Of a DNA stretch of 64,000 bases, positions 17,560 through 25,642 are shown in pieces (position 1 is the stretch's first letter; each line of letters opens with the position of its first letter). Source of the DNA: Paenibacillus monticola (lineage in GTDB: Bacteria > Bacillota > Bacilli > Paenibacillales > Paenibacillaceae); assembly GCF_009664975.1 (NCBI RefSeq), contig NZ_WJXB01000006.1:175997-239996 (forward strand), read 5' to 3'. The notes under the pieces are model-generated. The model was not told the DNA's origin, searched no databases, and worked only from the letters and a program-made list of their open reading frames with translations. The position numbers and the translations under genes were made by a program.

Positions 17560-17581
17560 CAAAAAATCAGAATGCCTTTAG

Positions 17582-18211
17582 CTACTTCACGGTTACGAGC
17601 ATATCTATAATGTTGCTTATACTCTCATTATCAGCAAAGCTGTAGGTTCCATACTGTATAATTTTATTAACTTTACGCTCATTGGCAGCCTGTAGAAAAA
17701 TACTTTTATCCTGAATGACTCCAGCTTCAGCTAATAGATTTGCGGTCTCAGTTAATGTGGTCCCATTTGGAATTCTTACGGAAATGGTTCCGCTTACTGA
17801 TATCTTCGGTGGAGCAGGAGAAACCGTATTTGCCGAAGAGGGGGCTGTTACCTTCGGCTGCTGCATTTCTACTTCAGCAGGTTGAGAGGGCGTCACAGGC
17901 TCTTTAGGAGCCGTAGCAGCACTAGGTTCCCCAGCAGTGACTGGTGATACTGCCGGAGATGGAGAAACAGCGACAGCGGGCTCTGAAGGAGCAGGCGTGG
18001 CTAGAGTCGCCTCCGAATTCGCTTTCCACTCCTCAGCGGTGAGTAGTTTAGCCGTTTCATCAGTTACTTTTAAATCGAGTTTTGCCGCGCCTTTTACAAC
18101 CTGATCCTTCGTAAGTGGGGCAGCGCCACTTGATATTACCAACTGAAGCAGCAGTGCGCCTGCAATAAGTCCTGAACCCATACCAAGCATGAAGGAGCGA
18201 TTCTTAATCAT
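17582..18211 (-). CDS. membrane-anchored protein with an MltG/YceG-like extracellular domain
   Basis: 209 aa. A signal-anchor (about 8-27, LGMGSGLIAGALLLQLVIS) is followed by an Ala/Pro/Ser/Thr-rich spacer (about 70-140). The C-terminal domain (about 143-209) resembles the N-terminal LysM-like part of endolytic transglycosylase MltG: ISVRIPNGTTLTETANLLAE, AGVIQDKSIFLQAANE, IIQYGTYSFADNES. The MltG catalytic domain is absent, so a lytic activity is not expected; peptidoglycan contact is an inference. Its start overlaps the SwrB-like gene by 4 nt (ATGA). Last gene of the fla/che cluster, just before the rpsB promoter. Confidence 0.75.
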   Translation of the reverse strand: MIKNRSFMLGMGSGLIAGALLLQLVISSGAAPLTKDQVVKGAAKLDLKVTDETAKLLTAEEWKANSEATLATPAPSEPAVAVSPSPAVSPVTAGEPSAATAPKEPVTPSQPAEVEMQQPKVTAPSSANTVSPAPPKISVSGTISVRIPNGTTLTETANLLAEAGVIQDKSIFLQAANERKVNKIIQYGTYSFADNESISNIIDMLVTVK

Positions 18212-18786
18212 AGTGCTTCCTCCTGTTTGGCAAGCTGCAGGATTAATTGTACTTCACCCCGTTGGAGTCCTGCCGTCTTGGCAATGGAATCTATGGACTT
18301 CCCCTGCTCATGCAATTCAAACAAGCGTGGATAGCGCAGTTTAATAGAACTGACTGGTTTAGATTTTTCTTTAGCCTGTTCCAGATGCGAATCATTTCGC
18401 GGAACTGAGCTTTCCGCTGTTGCTGCAGCTGTTGAAGAACTATTTCCATACGAAACGGCTAGCTGAAGCAGACCTTTCTCTTCCGCAGCCATTCGCGCCT
18501 CAAGCTGATGTGAACTCTTCTGCAGTTCAGTGAATTGACCCCGAAGCTCATTTAGCTGCTCTTGCAAGGATGTCTGATTACTTTGAGACTGCTGTTTGAG
18601 ACTGCCAATCAATTGTACCAATTCATTGTTCTCACGCTCAATATCTGCCATATACAGTTCAAGAGCAGTTTCTATCTCTTTCAGACCTTGTTTCTCTGTT
18701 TTTCCTTGCCGTGCACGCGCCGGCAGTATCAGGGCGTAAACGATAGCAACGGCGCCCACCAGCACAATATATACCCATGGTTGCAA
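18208..18786 (-). CDS. SwrB/YlxL-like membrane-anchored coiled-coil protein
   Basis: 192 aa. One N-terminal membrane segment (about 4-22), a long charged coiled coil (about 30-115), and a C-terminal helix-turn-helix-like segment (YPRLFELHEQGKSIDSIAK, then GLQRGEVQLILQLA). This architecture and the position behind sigD match the B. subtilis swrB (ylxL) slot. SwrB promotes flagellar type III export assembly and sigma-D activity. Sequence identity beyond the architecture cannot be judged by eye, so the symbol is withheld. It overlaps the downstream MltG-like gene by 4 nt. Confidence 0.7.
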   Translation of the reverse strand: MQPWVYIVLVGAVAIVYALILPARARQGKTEKQGLKEIETALELYMADIERENNELVQLIGSLKQQSQSNQTSLQEQLNELRGQFTELQKSSHQLEARMAAEEKGLLQLAVSYGNSSSTAAATAESSVPRNDSHLEQAKEKSKPVSSIKLRYPRLFELHEQGKSIDSIAKTAGLQRGEVQLILQLAKQEEAL

Positions 18787-18826
18787 GTACCTTATCTCCT
18801 TCTATATACGGAATATAAGCTGAAGC

Positions 18827-19138
18827 TTAAAGACTCAAATCGATACGGTGTCCCTTGTAGGGATGTTCCGCATCATGTTCAGCGTCTGAATTATGACGTT
18901 TTTCTGAAGAAGAGTTGTTTCCTGAATGTTTTCCCCGTTGACCATCATCCCGCAAGGCAGTTTCAGAAGTATCATCTACTTCGGTATTTCGCTGACTCAT
19001 TTCCAAGCTGTGCTTCACATTTTGCCCTGCCAAATGCTGCTGATCTAAGGCTGGACGATGCTGCAACTCATTCTGGATTTTTCCGGCATCGGTTGTTCGG
19101 GGGATAGCAACTTGCAATTCTACAGGTCTCAGGCTCAT
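18827..19138 (-). CDS. small hydrophilic protein of the flagellar operon, unknown function
   Basis: 103 aa with no signal peptide or membrane segment. The N-terminal half (SLRPVELQVAIPRTTDAGKI ... HRPALDQQHLA) looks folded; the C-terminal half is very polar, rich in Asp, Glu, Ser, His and Lys, and probably disordered. It sits between the FapA-like gene and the SwrB-like gene with short gaps in the same direction, so it is co-transcribed with motility genes. I recognise no characterised family. Being co-oriented, in operon context and compositionally non-random supports a real gene. Confidence 0.65.
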   Translation of the reverse strand: MSLRPVELQVAIPRTTDAGKIQNELQHRPALDQQHLAGQNVKHSLEMSQRNTEVDDTSETALRDDGQRGKHSGNNSSSEKRHNSDAEHDAEHPYKGHRIDLSL

Positions 19139-19191
19139 ATTAACCCTCTTCTCACAAGTAATAACCGGCTAAAACTCATTTAAAAGTAGCT

Positions 19192-20595
19192 TTAAATGTA
19201 AGGTGATATAGAAATATCACCTTCGTTATAGGTAAACACAACACGTTCCGTAGCATCCTTGACAAATCTGGTATATCTGCCAATTACTATTTTGGAACCG
19301 CCATATATCGTCTTAATGACTTCCACTCTAGCTCTGCCTGTATCTTCAAGCATTTTTTCAATCTCCAGCACTCGTTCTTTGATTCTTTTCTCCTCACGCT
19401 GGTGTGATTGTTTGGTAGCGTTAAGTTTAATACGTAGTGCTACTTTATCAGGTGAGAGCTGCCCGTTATTCGCTAATTGACTCAATAGATATAATGCTTT
19501 AGTAGTTTTATCTTCATTATCCAGCAACTGCCGCAGCTCTTGTCGCAGCTCATTAATCTCGTTTCTTAATTCAGGAACAACACCAACCTCAATCGCAGTT
19601 GCTGTTGACATCGAGTTCCCGATAGTTCGTGCGACAACTTTTTCTCCAGCCTGAACAGTACCACCCACAATTAATCCCTTGGCGCCACTGCAAATGACAT
19701 CTCTGCCTGCCCGTATATTAGAATGCATGATGCTTTGGGATACGATAACATCTTCTCCAGCATTCACATTTCCATCCTGAATGAACGAGACCTTTACATT
19801 TTTCCCAGCGCTTACATGACCTTTGTTGTAACCTATAATTCCTCCAGTAATCTCGATGGAACCACCAGATATTAACTCGGCACCTTCCACTCCACCAATT
19901 ACGCGGATATCACCAACAGACTTCACGCTGAATCCAGAAAGCACATTCCCTCGGATAACAACCGTACCAACAAAATCAATATTGCCTGTGTTGTAATCAA
20001 CATCGCCGTTAACCTCATATACAGGGAATACATTAATCTTGCCTTTATCCGTGAGTGTTACAAGACCATCAATGGCTGCATACATTGCGATTTCGTCTTT
20101 GTCGATCAGCACGTTCTTACCGATTTTGAAGTAGGCTTCTTTTCCTGCCTTGAACGTAAGTTCCTCACCCGTAACTGTCTTACCAACCTTCCCAGGCAGT
20201 GGAGGAATGATTTTGGCAATCAACTGGCCTTTACGGACATTATGCAGCCGAATTAAATCCTTGTAATCCACCTTACCATCAGCTTTTTCAAGTGGTTTGC
20301 GGTCCACTTCCAGATCAACAGTAAGCATAACCTGTCCATCTTCACCTTTTACAGCGGATTCACCAATAGCAATAGGTACTCTATTAAAGAAATATTCTTC
20401 TGGATGTTCACTAAGGCGTTTAACTATATCGTGCTGGATACCAAATTTAATATTGTGACTGTGCAGGAAGCCTTCAAGATCTTCAACTGAGCAGGAAAAA
20501 TTTTCATCTTTTTTGGAGAATTGAAGATAAGCGATCTCTTTATCCTCCGAAAACGTAATGCTTAAATATTGATTCAAAGCGTACTGACCGATCAT
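19192..20595 (-). CDS. FapA (flagellar assembly protein A) family, DUF342
   Basis: 467 aa. The central region (about 150-330) is a glycine-rich beta-helix with the FapA pattern: DGLVTLTDKGKI, GDVDYNTGNIDFVGTVVIRG, GGVEGAELISGGSIEITGG, QDGNVNAGEDVIVSQS, and GTVQAGEKVVARTIG. It is followed by a coiled-coil hairpin (about 345-430) and a short beta tail. FapA-type proteins bind membranes or polar factors and support flagellar function in some species; the role here is inferred. It follows sigD by 29 nt, an order not seen in B. subtilis, where swrB follows sigD. Confidence 0.85.
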   Translation of the reverse strand: MIGQYALNQYLSITFSEDKEIAYLQFSKKDENFSCSVEDLEGFLHSHNIKFGIQHDIVKRLSEHPEEYFFNRVPIAIGESAVKGEDGQVMLTVDLEVDRKPLEKADGKVDYKDLIRLHNVRKGQLIAKIIPPLPGKVGKTVTGEELTFKAGKEAYFKIGKNVLIDKDEIAMYAAIDGLVTLTDKGKINVFPVYEVNGDVDYNTGNIDFVGTVVIRGNVLSGFSVKSVGDIRVIGGVEGAELISGGSIEITGGIIGYNKGHVSAGKNVKVSFIQDGNVNAGEDVIVSQSIMHSNIRAGRDVICSGAKGLIVGGTVQAGEKVVARTIGNSMSTATAIEVGVVPELRNEINELRQELRQLLDNEDKTTKALYLLSQLANNGQLSPDKVALRIKLNATKQSHQREEKRIKERVLEIEKMLEDTGRARVEVIKTIYGGSKIVIGRYTRFVKDATERVVFTYNEGDISISPYI

Positions 20596-20624
20596 TCTAT
20601 GCTCCCCCTTGTCACCGCCGCCGG

Positions 20625-21413
20625 TTAATCGTTTTGCATGAGAAGATCGCGGTTTTTTTCAAGCGTTCCTCTCAGCCGCAAAATAGCCTTGGAATGAAGC
20701 TGCGAAATACGTGAGGGGGATAGAGACATAACCTCAGCGATCTCGCTTAAAGATAAATCCTCATAATATAAAAGGGACACAACGGTCCGTTCTTTCACCG
20801 TTAATTTCTCAATTCCTTTGGTGAGCATTTCACGTAAATAGAACTCATTTACCTTACGGTCCGGATTCTTAGCTTTATCGTCCACCAGTATGGACATCCG
20901 GGTTTCCGATTCTTCTTCACGAATGGGATCTTCCAGTGAGCAGAGTGTCATAACCGCCACATCCTGCAGCATATTTTGAAATTCAAGTTCGCTAATATCC
21001 AGATACTGGCTCATTTCCTCGTCACTGACTGATCTTAAATATTTCTGTTCCAATTGCTGATAAGCATCCTCAATTTTTCTCGCTTTTTCGCGTACTGATC
21101 TAGGGACCCAGTCACTTTGGCGCAAAGAATCCAAAATTGCTCCACGTACCCGCCAAGAGGCGTATGTCTGAAACTGCAGGCCTCTTTTGTAGTCGAATTT
21201 CTCGATCGCATCTATCAGTCCCATAATACCATTGCTTGACAAATCATCTTTGGATACATTTTTGGGCAAACCCACAGCCAAACGACTAGATACATAATCT
21301 ACAATATGAAGATAACTCTCAATCAACTTTTTTTTGGCTTCAGGATCACCGTGTTCTTTCCACTGTTCCCATAACCCGTCAGTTTCCAATTGAGAAACTT
21401 TACGCTCGCTCAA
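20625..21413 (-). CDS. sigD: RNA polymerase sigma-D (FliA/WhiG family)
   Basis: Alternative sigma factor for late flagellar, chemotaxis and autolysin genes, 262 aa. Region 2 contains NGIMGLIDAIEKFDYKRGLQ and FQTYASWRVRGAILDSLRQS (about 62-101), with DWVPRSVREKARKIE at the 2/3 boundary. Region 4 has LTVKERTVVSLLYYEDLSLS and the helix-turn-helix EIAEVMSLSPSRISQLHSKA (about 220-240). Its place near the end of the fla/che operon matches B. subtilis, where distance from the promoter influences the fraction of motile cells. Identity is firm. Confidence 0.96.
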   Translation of the reverse strand: MSERKVSQLETDGLWEQWKEHGDPEAKKKLIESYLHIVDYVSSRLAVGLPKNVSKDDLSSNGIMGLIDAIEKFDYKRGLQFQTYASWRVRGAILDSLRQSDWVPRSVREKARKIEDAYQQLEQKYLRSVSDEEMSQYLDISELEFQNMLQDVAVMTLCSLEDPIREEESETRMSILVDDKAKNPDRKVNEFYLREMLTKGIEKLTVKERTVVSLLYYEDLSLSEIAEVMSLSPSRISQLHSKAILRLRGTLEKNRDLLMQND

Positions 21414-21505
21414 TGGCTTTCACCCTTCCCAAAGTTTAGTCAACGCGCTTTTTCGCGGTGAAGCGTTCCTTGCTATAGGATGACCGGTTCCACCGCAGCA
21501 CTCGC

Positions 21506-21922
21506 TTATTCTTCTTTCAGGTGACGAACGGCCTTGGCCAATTCTTCAGGATCTTTCAGCGACACCAGTTTCGGTGGCTGCAGTGGTGTGAATCCTTCAC
21601 TCTTTCCGCTTCCTAGTCCCGGCTGCGGTTTAAGAAGGTTTATTAATTCCTCATCCTCATTAGGAGTACTAATATCCAATTGAGAACCAAGCTCCTCATC
21701 ACCGACCTCATGGTTAAAATCGGAGGCTATGGGAGGCAAGTTTTGTTGAACAATAGAACCTAATACCCATCTCAAGAGGAAAGCAAGCACAAACCAAATG
21801 ATAAATCCCATAATACTCCGAATAAAGCTGGTCATCAGTAAATTATTCCCTAAATTGACCAATAAAGTAAAAATGAAACCTATCAATCCAAAGATAAGGT
21901 TTATCAAAATGTTTCCAATCAT
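21506..21922 (-). CDS. small membrane protein between cheD and sigD, unknown function
   Basis: 138 aa. Two hydrophobic segments at the N-terminus (about 2-32, ILINLIFGLIGFIFTLLVNL; about 35-55, SIMGFIIWFVLAFLLRWVLG) are followed by an acidic, probably cytoplasmic tail (DEELGSQLDISTPNEDEEL) ending in charged helices. It starts 3 nt from the cheD stop, so it is co-transcribed. B. subtilis has no gene here (cheD is followed by sigD). I do not recognise a family; a membrane-proximal accessory role in motility is only suggested by position. Confidence 0.7.
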   Translation of the reverse strand: MIGNILINLIFGLIGFIFTLLVNLGNNLLMTSFIRSIMGFIIWFVLAFLLRWVLGSIVQQNLPPIASDFNHEVGDEELGSQLDISTPNEDEELINLLKPQPGLGSGKSEGFTPLQPPKLVSLKDPEELAKAVRHLKEE

Positions 21923-21924
21923 AA

Positions 21925-22422
21925 TTATAATTCCTTAGCGCCCTTTTGCACACTACGGATATATAAAACTCCGGTGTTGCAGGCGATTTCAATCGTACGG
22001 CCATAATTGCCGCCTGTGTCTTCCGCGATTAACGGAATTCTTAATAACTCGAGCGCAAGTTTACAAGATTCCACATTTCGAGGCCCGATCCTCATGGTAT
22101 CACTCCCCCCGGCAAAGGCAAACATTTGTGAGCCTCCTGCCATCTTAGCCACAATCCGACTCCGGACCGCTCCAAGTTCCAACAGACGGGATAAGAGCTC
22201 CGGCACTGCCGTATCTGCAAACTTTGCTATGTTAAGTTGTCCTTCACGGGCAATATCGGACGATGGCAGCATAACATGCGCCATCCCCGCAAGTTTTTTC
22301 CCGGGATCGAACAACGTCAACCCTACGCAGGAACCAAGGCCAGTGGTGCGGATTAAACTCTCTTGGCTCCCCACGTTAAGATCAGCCATCCCTACTTTAA
22401 TAATGCTCTGTTCTTCAATCAT
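21925..22422 (-). CDS. cheD: chemoreceptor glutamine deamidase CheD
   Basis: Deamidates glutamines on methyl-accepting chemotaxis proteins and activates CheC phosphatase by binding it; about 165 aa. Catalytic Cys/His context is present: RTTGLGSCVGLTLFDPGKKL (nucleophile Cys near 33) and GMAHVMLPSS (His near 51). The helix GGSQMFAF and IGPRNVESCKLALELL also match the family. ATG 22422 lies within the end of cheC (8-nt overlap), suggesting coupling; an earlier in-frame start at 22440 is less likely. Direct neighbours cheC and cheW complete the adaptation module. Confidence 0.95.
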   Translation of the reverse strand: MIEEQSIIKVGMADLNVGSQESLIRTTGLGSCVGLTLFDPGKKLAGMAHVMLPSSDIAREGQLNIAKFADTAVPELLSRLLELGAVRSRIVAKMAGGSQMFAFAGGSDTMRIGPRNVESCKLALELLRIPLIAEDTGGNYGRTIEIACNTGVLYIRSVQKGAKEL

Positions 22423-23041
22423 CTTCAAACGGGACTCCAAGAGATTTGAAGATTTTCGGGAATGATTCTGGATCGGGAATCAGGAAGAACTGCCCTTCAA
22501 TTTCATTTTTTCCTTCTAGAAAGGTGGTGTCAATCAACAAGGCATTATCTCCCATTTGACCGAATTGCAGTAAACCATAACTCAGAATTGCCCCCGCCAT
22601 GTCCATCGCCAGTGCTGGCACTGTAGGATACATAGACAGCGAGGTGAAGTCTGCAAGAGAAGTGAGATAGGAACCTGCTAGAATATTACCTATTTCACTT
22701 AATGCAGACAGTTCCATCTCGGTAAGTTCTTCATTGTCTGACATTTCGAGACCTGCAACTCGACTAAGTAAGCTCCTTGCTGCATCAGGTGTAAGAATAA
22801 AGAATAGATTGCCTGGTGCTTCACCTTCAACACGTAAGAATATAGCATATACAAGTTCTTCTGCTCCGCCAACTTTATCGGTAATCTCTTCAAAACTCAG
22901 CAATTGTACTTTTGGAACCGCCATATCAATCGGTTTGTTCAAGAGTTGGGATAATGCAGTGGCTGCATTACCCGCTCCGATATTACCGATTTCCTTGAGC
23001 ACATCCATTTTAAAATCCTTGAAGTGCTTGAATAATTCCAC
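22415..23041 (-). CDS. cheC: CheY-P phosphatase CheC
   Basis: Dephosphorylates CheY-P in the Gram-positive adaptation system; 208 aa. The two family phosphatase-helix motifs are visible: LKEIGNIGAGNAATALSQLL (about 15-34) and LSEIGNILAGSYLTSLADF (about 112-130), the E-x2-N pairs being the catalytic signature. The start is GTG at 23041 with GAGGG 7 nt upstream, overlapping the cheW end region closely (3-nt gap). CheD binds CheC in B. subtilis, which fits the 8-nt overlap with cheD. Confidence 0.95.
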   Translation of the reverse strand: MELFKHFKDFKMDVLKEIGNIGAGNAATALSQLLNKPIDMAVPKVQLLSFEEITDKVGGAEELVYAIFLRVEGEAPGNLFFILTPDAARSLLSRVAGLEMSDNEELTEMELSALSEIGNILAGSYLTSLADFTSLSMYPTVPALAMDMAGAILSYGLLQFGQMGDNALLIDTTFLEGKNEIEGQFFLIPDPESFPKIFKSLGVPFEDD

Positions 23042-23044
23042 AGG

Positions 23045-23506
23045 CTAGCCCTCAAGACTTTCTAAATGAACGATTTCGCCCTTGTTAAGCACCTCAGACA
23101 AGTTAAGCATGATGAGTAGACGTTCTTCTCCGATTTTGGCAACCCCGTCCAGATACTTAGCTTTGATTCCGCCTACAACGTCCGGAGGTGTGTCAATAGA
23201 GTCCCTGTTTAAATCTATAACATCATTTGCAGAGTCAACGATGAAGCCAACTTCCATATCATTTACGGATACAATAATTACACGGGTCTGATCCGTGTGT
23301 TCACCCTCTTCAATGCCAAAACGCCCCCGCAAATCAATAACAGGAATAACTACGCCGCGCAAATTAATAACACCTTTGATAAAAGAATAGGTTTTGGGTA
23401 CGCGGGTAATCGGCATCATACGCTCAATGGTTTGTACCTTTTCTACTTCAATACCATATTCCTCTGATCCCAATTTGAATACGATCACTTTAATATCTTC
23501 AGCCAT
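23045..23506 (-). CDS. cheW: chemotaxis coupling protein CheW
   Basis: Adaptor linking chemoreceptors to CheA; 153 aa, a single CheW domain. Typical strands are IKVIVFKLGSEEYGIEVEKV at the start, PKTYSFIKGVINLRGVVIPV (about 37-56) with the conserved NLRG motif, DLRGRFG, and GFIVDSANDVIDL. It sits 28 nt after cheA and 3 nt before cheC in a tightly packed operon. Identity is certain. Confidence 0.96.
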   Translation of the reverse strand: MAEDIKVIVFKLGSEEYGIEVEKVQTIERMMPITRVPKTYSFIKGVINLRGVVIPVIDLRGRFGIEEGEHTDQTRVIIVSVNDMEVGFIVDSANDVIDLNRDSIDTPPDVVGGIKAKYLDGVAKIGEERLLIMLNLSEVLNKGEIVHLESLEG

Positions 23507-23533
23507 GGAATGAACCTCCCTGTTCTATCCTAG

Positions 23534-25609
23534 TTATTTAATAAAAGCATTTGGATCGATAATAAGTGCAACTTGCCCGTCACCAAGAATTGTAGCACCT
23601 GATATTCCTTGAATGTCCGGCAAATATTTTCCGAGATTCTTAATAACGATTTCGTTCTGCCCGATAAAATCTTGGACTGCCATGGCAACTAAACGTTCTC
23701 CCTTGCGAACCACAACAATTTCGGTTTCCTCTTCGTCGCTCTCGTCATAATCAGGAACTGAGAAAATGCGACTTAATGAAAGAAGTGGAATATTCTTATT
23801 GCGGAACTCAAGCATTTTATTTCCGTGTATGGTACGAATTTGAGCTTTTTTCACAATCCCCGTTTCTACAATAGAAGACAATGGAATTGCATATTTCTCA
23901 GAACCAAGCCGAATGAGCATGGCAGCGATGATAGATAGAGTAAGTGGTAACTGTACAGAGAAGTTGGTGCCTTTACCTAAGGTGGAATATATCGTTACAT
24001 TTCCCCCAAGCGAAGAAATCTTCGACTTCACTACATCCAACCCTACCCCACGTCCAGAGACATCGGAAATCACTTCTGCGGTACTAAAACCTGCCGCAAA
24101 GAGCATCTGGTGTGCTTCTTCATCATTCATAGTCGCCGCTTGCTCTTGTGTAATGACGCCTTTTTTCACAGCTGACTTCAATACTTTTTGCGAATCTATT
24201 CCAGCCCCATCTTCCTCAATTTCAATAAAGACATGGTTACCACTATGAAAAGCCCGCAGATTGATCGTACCCATCTCTGGTTTACCGGCAGCAATCCGAT
24301 CAGACACGGATTCAATACCATGATCAACGGCATTACGCAGTAGATGCACTAACGGATCACCGATCTCATCAATAACTGTCCGATCTAGTTCTGTTTCGGC
24401 ACCAGTGACTACTAAATCTATTTTCTTATCCAGCGACTTAGCGAGATCCCGCACCATACGTGGAAAGCGATTGAATACAGTATCTACTGGAACCATCCGC
24501 AGCTTCATTACAATATTCTGCAAATCCCCACTGACCCGGCTCATGTGCTCAACGGTTTCGGTCAGATCACCATTCTGTACTTCTGAAGCAAGCTGTTCCA
24601 ATCGGACACGGTCGATCAACAATTCACTAAATAGATTCATCAGCACATCAAGACGTTCGATATCTACACGAATCGTCCGAGAAGGTGCTCCGCCAGTTTT
24701 GGCTGGTGCTGCTTTCCCTCCTTCTTCTCTAGCTGCCGACATATTCGACGAGCCTGCAGAAGAATCTGAGACTGATGAAATTACTGGAGCAGTAGTGAGT
24801 ACTTCCGCAGTTGCAGCAACCGAATCTTGCCCTAACTGTCGTAATGATTCTTGATCAAGTCCTACAGACGTTACTTTCTCGATCTCCGACAAGTTCAGAA
24901 TCATAGCCTGTATTTCGCTTGCGCCCTTTTGAGTTATGTAATAGAGTGAGAAACTTTGGTCGAATTTCTCTTGCTCTATGTCCTGTACCGAAGGGAAGGA
25001 TTTAATTACTTCACCTGAACGTTCCAAGAGATCAAATACCATATATGCGCGTACCGCTTTAAGTTGACAATCCTTGCGAATCGTTACCTCCACATATATT
25101 ACATTATGGCCTTCTTGCATGGACTGTTCCAGCACTGAGAATTGGAACTCATCCAGAAAAACTGGAGCGTCTGATGCTTTAGCTACAGGCTTCGAGACTT
25201 CAGCCACAGTTCCTCCCGCGTTAGGAATCTCACCCCGAACAATTGCTTGAAGGGAAGTTACAATTGCCGACACATCAGCTTTGCCATCTCCGCCTCCCAT
25301 AATATCCTCAACCATAGATTCTAAAGCATCAATACTTTTGAATAATGTGTCAAAGATGAAATCCTGCATCCGCAGTTTATTATTGCGAACCAGATCAAGC
25401 ACATTTTCCATTTGATGTGTGAGTGAAGCCAAATCCTCAAAGCCCATTGTGGCAGCCATGCCCTTTAACGTATGTGCAGAGCGGAATATCACCTGTACAA
25501 TACTAAGATCATCAGGATTTGCTTCTAGTCCCATCATACTCTCGTTTAAAGACTGTAGATGATCATTTGACTCATCAATAAACATGGATAAGTATTGGTT
25601 CATGTCCAT
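23534..25609 (-). CDS. cheA: chemotaxis histidine kinase CheA
   Basis: Receptor-controlled kinase that phosphorylates CheY and CheB; about 691 aa. Domains in order: P1 HPt with SAHTLKGMAATMGFEDLAS (phospho-His near residue 46), a P2-like response-regulator-binding region (about 155-270), an Ala/Ser-rich linker, P3 dimerisation (about 305-370), P4 ATPase with LVHLLRNAVDHGIE (N box), IEIEEDGAGID (G1), VSGRGVGLDVV (G2) and TLGKGTNFSVQLPLT, and the CheW-like P5. ATG 25609 is chosen because GGGGAGG lies just upstream; GTG 25618 overlaps that site. Confidence 0.97.
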   Translation of the reverse strand: MDMNQYLSMFIDESNDHLQSLNESMMGLEANPDDLSIVQVIFRSAHTLKGMAATMGFEDLASLTHQMENVLDLVRNNKLRMQDFIFDTLFKSIDALESMVEDIMGGGDGKADVSAIVTSLQAIVRGEIPNAGGTVAEVSKPVAKASDAPVFLDEFQFSVLEQSMQEGHNVIYVEVTIRKDCQLKAVRAYMVFDLLERSGEVIKSFPSVQDIEQEKFDQSFSLYYITQKGASEIQAMILNLSEIEKVTSVGLDQESLRQLGQDSVAATAEVLTTAPVISSVSDSSAGSSNMSAAREEGGKAAPAKTGGAPSRTIRVDIERLDVLMNLFSELLIDRVRLEQLASEVQNGDLTETVEHMSRVSGDLQNIVMKLRMVPVDTVFNRFPRMVRDLAKSLDKKIDLVVTGAETELDRTVIDEIGDPLVHLLRNAVDHGIESVSDRIAAGKPEMGTINLRAFHSGNHVFIEIEEDGAGIDSQKVLKSAVKKGVITQEQAATMNDEEAHQMLFAAGFSTAEVISDVSGRGVGLDVVKSKISSLGGNVTIYSTLGKGTNFSVQLPLTLSIIAAMLIRLGSEKYAIPLSSIVETGIVKKAQIRTIHGNKMLEFRNKNIPLLSLSRIFSVPDYDESDEEETEIVVVRKGERLVAMAVQDFIGQNEIVIKNLGKYLPDIQGISGATILGDGQVALIIDPNAFIK

Positions 25610-25642
25610 TGTGAGCACCTCCCCTTCGAGTTCGCTTTTCCG

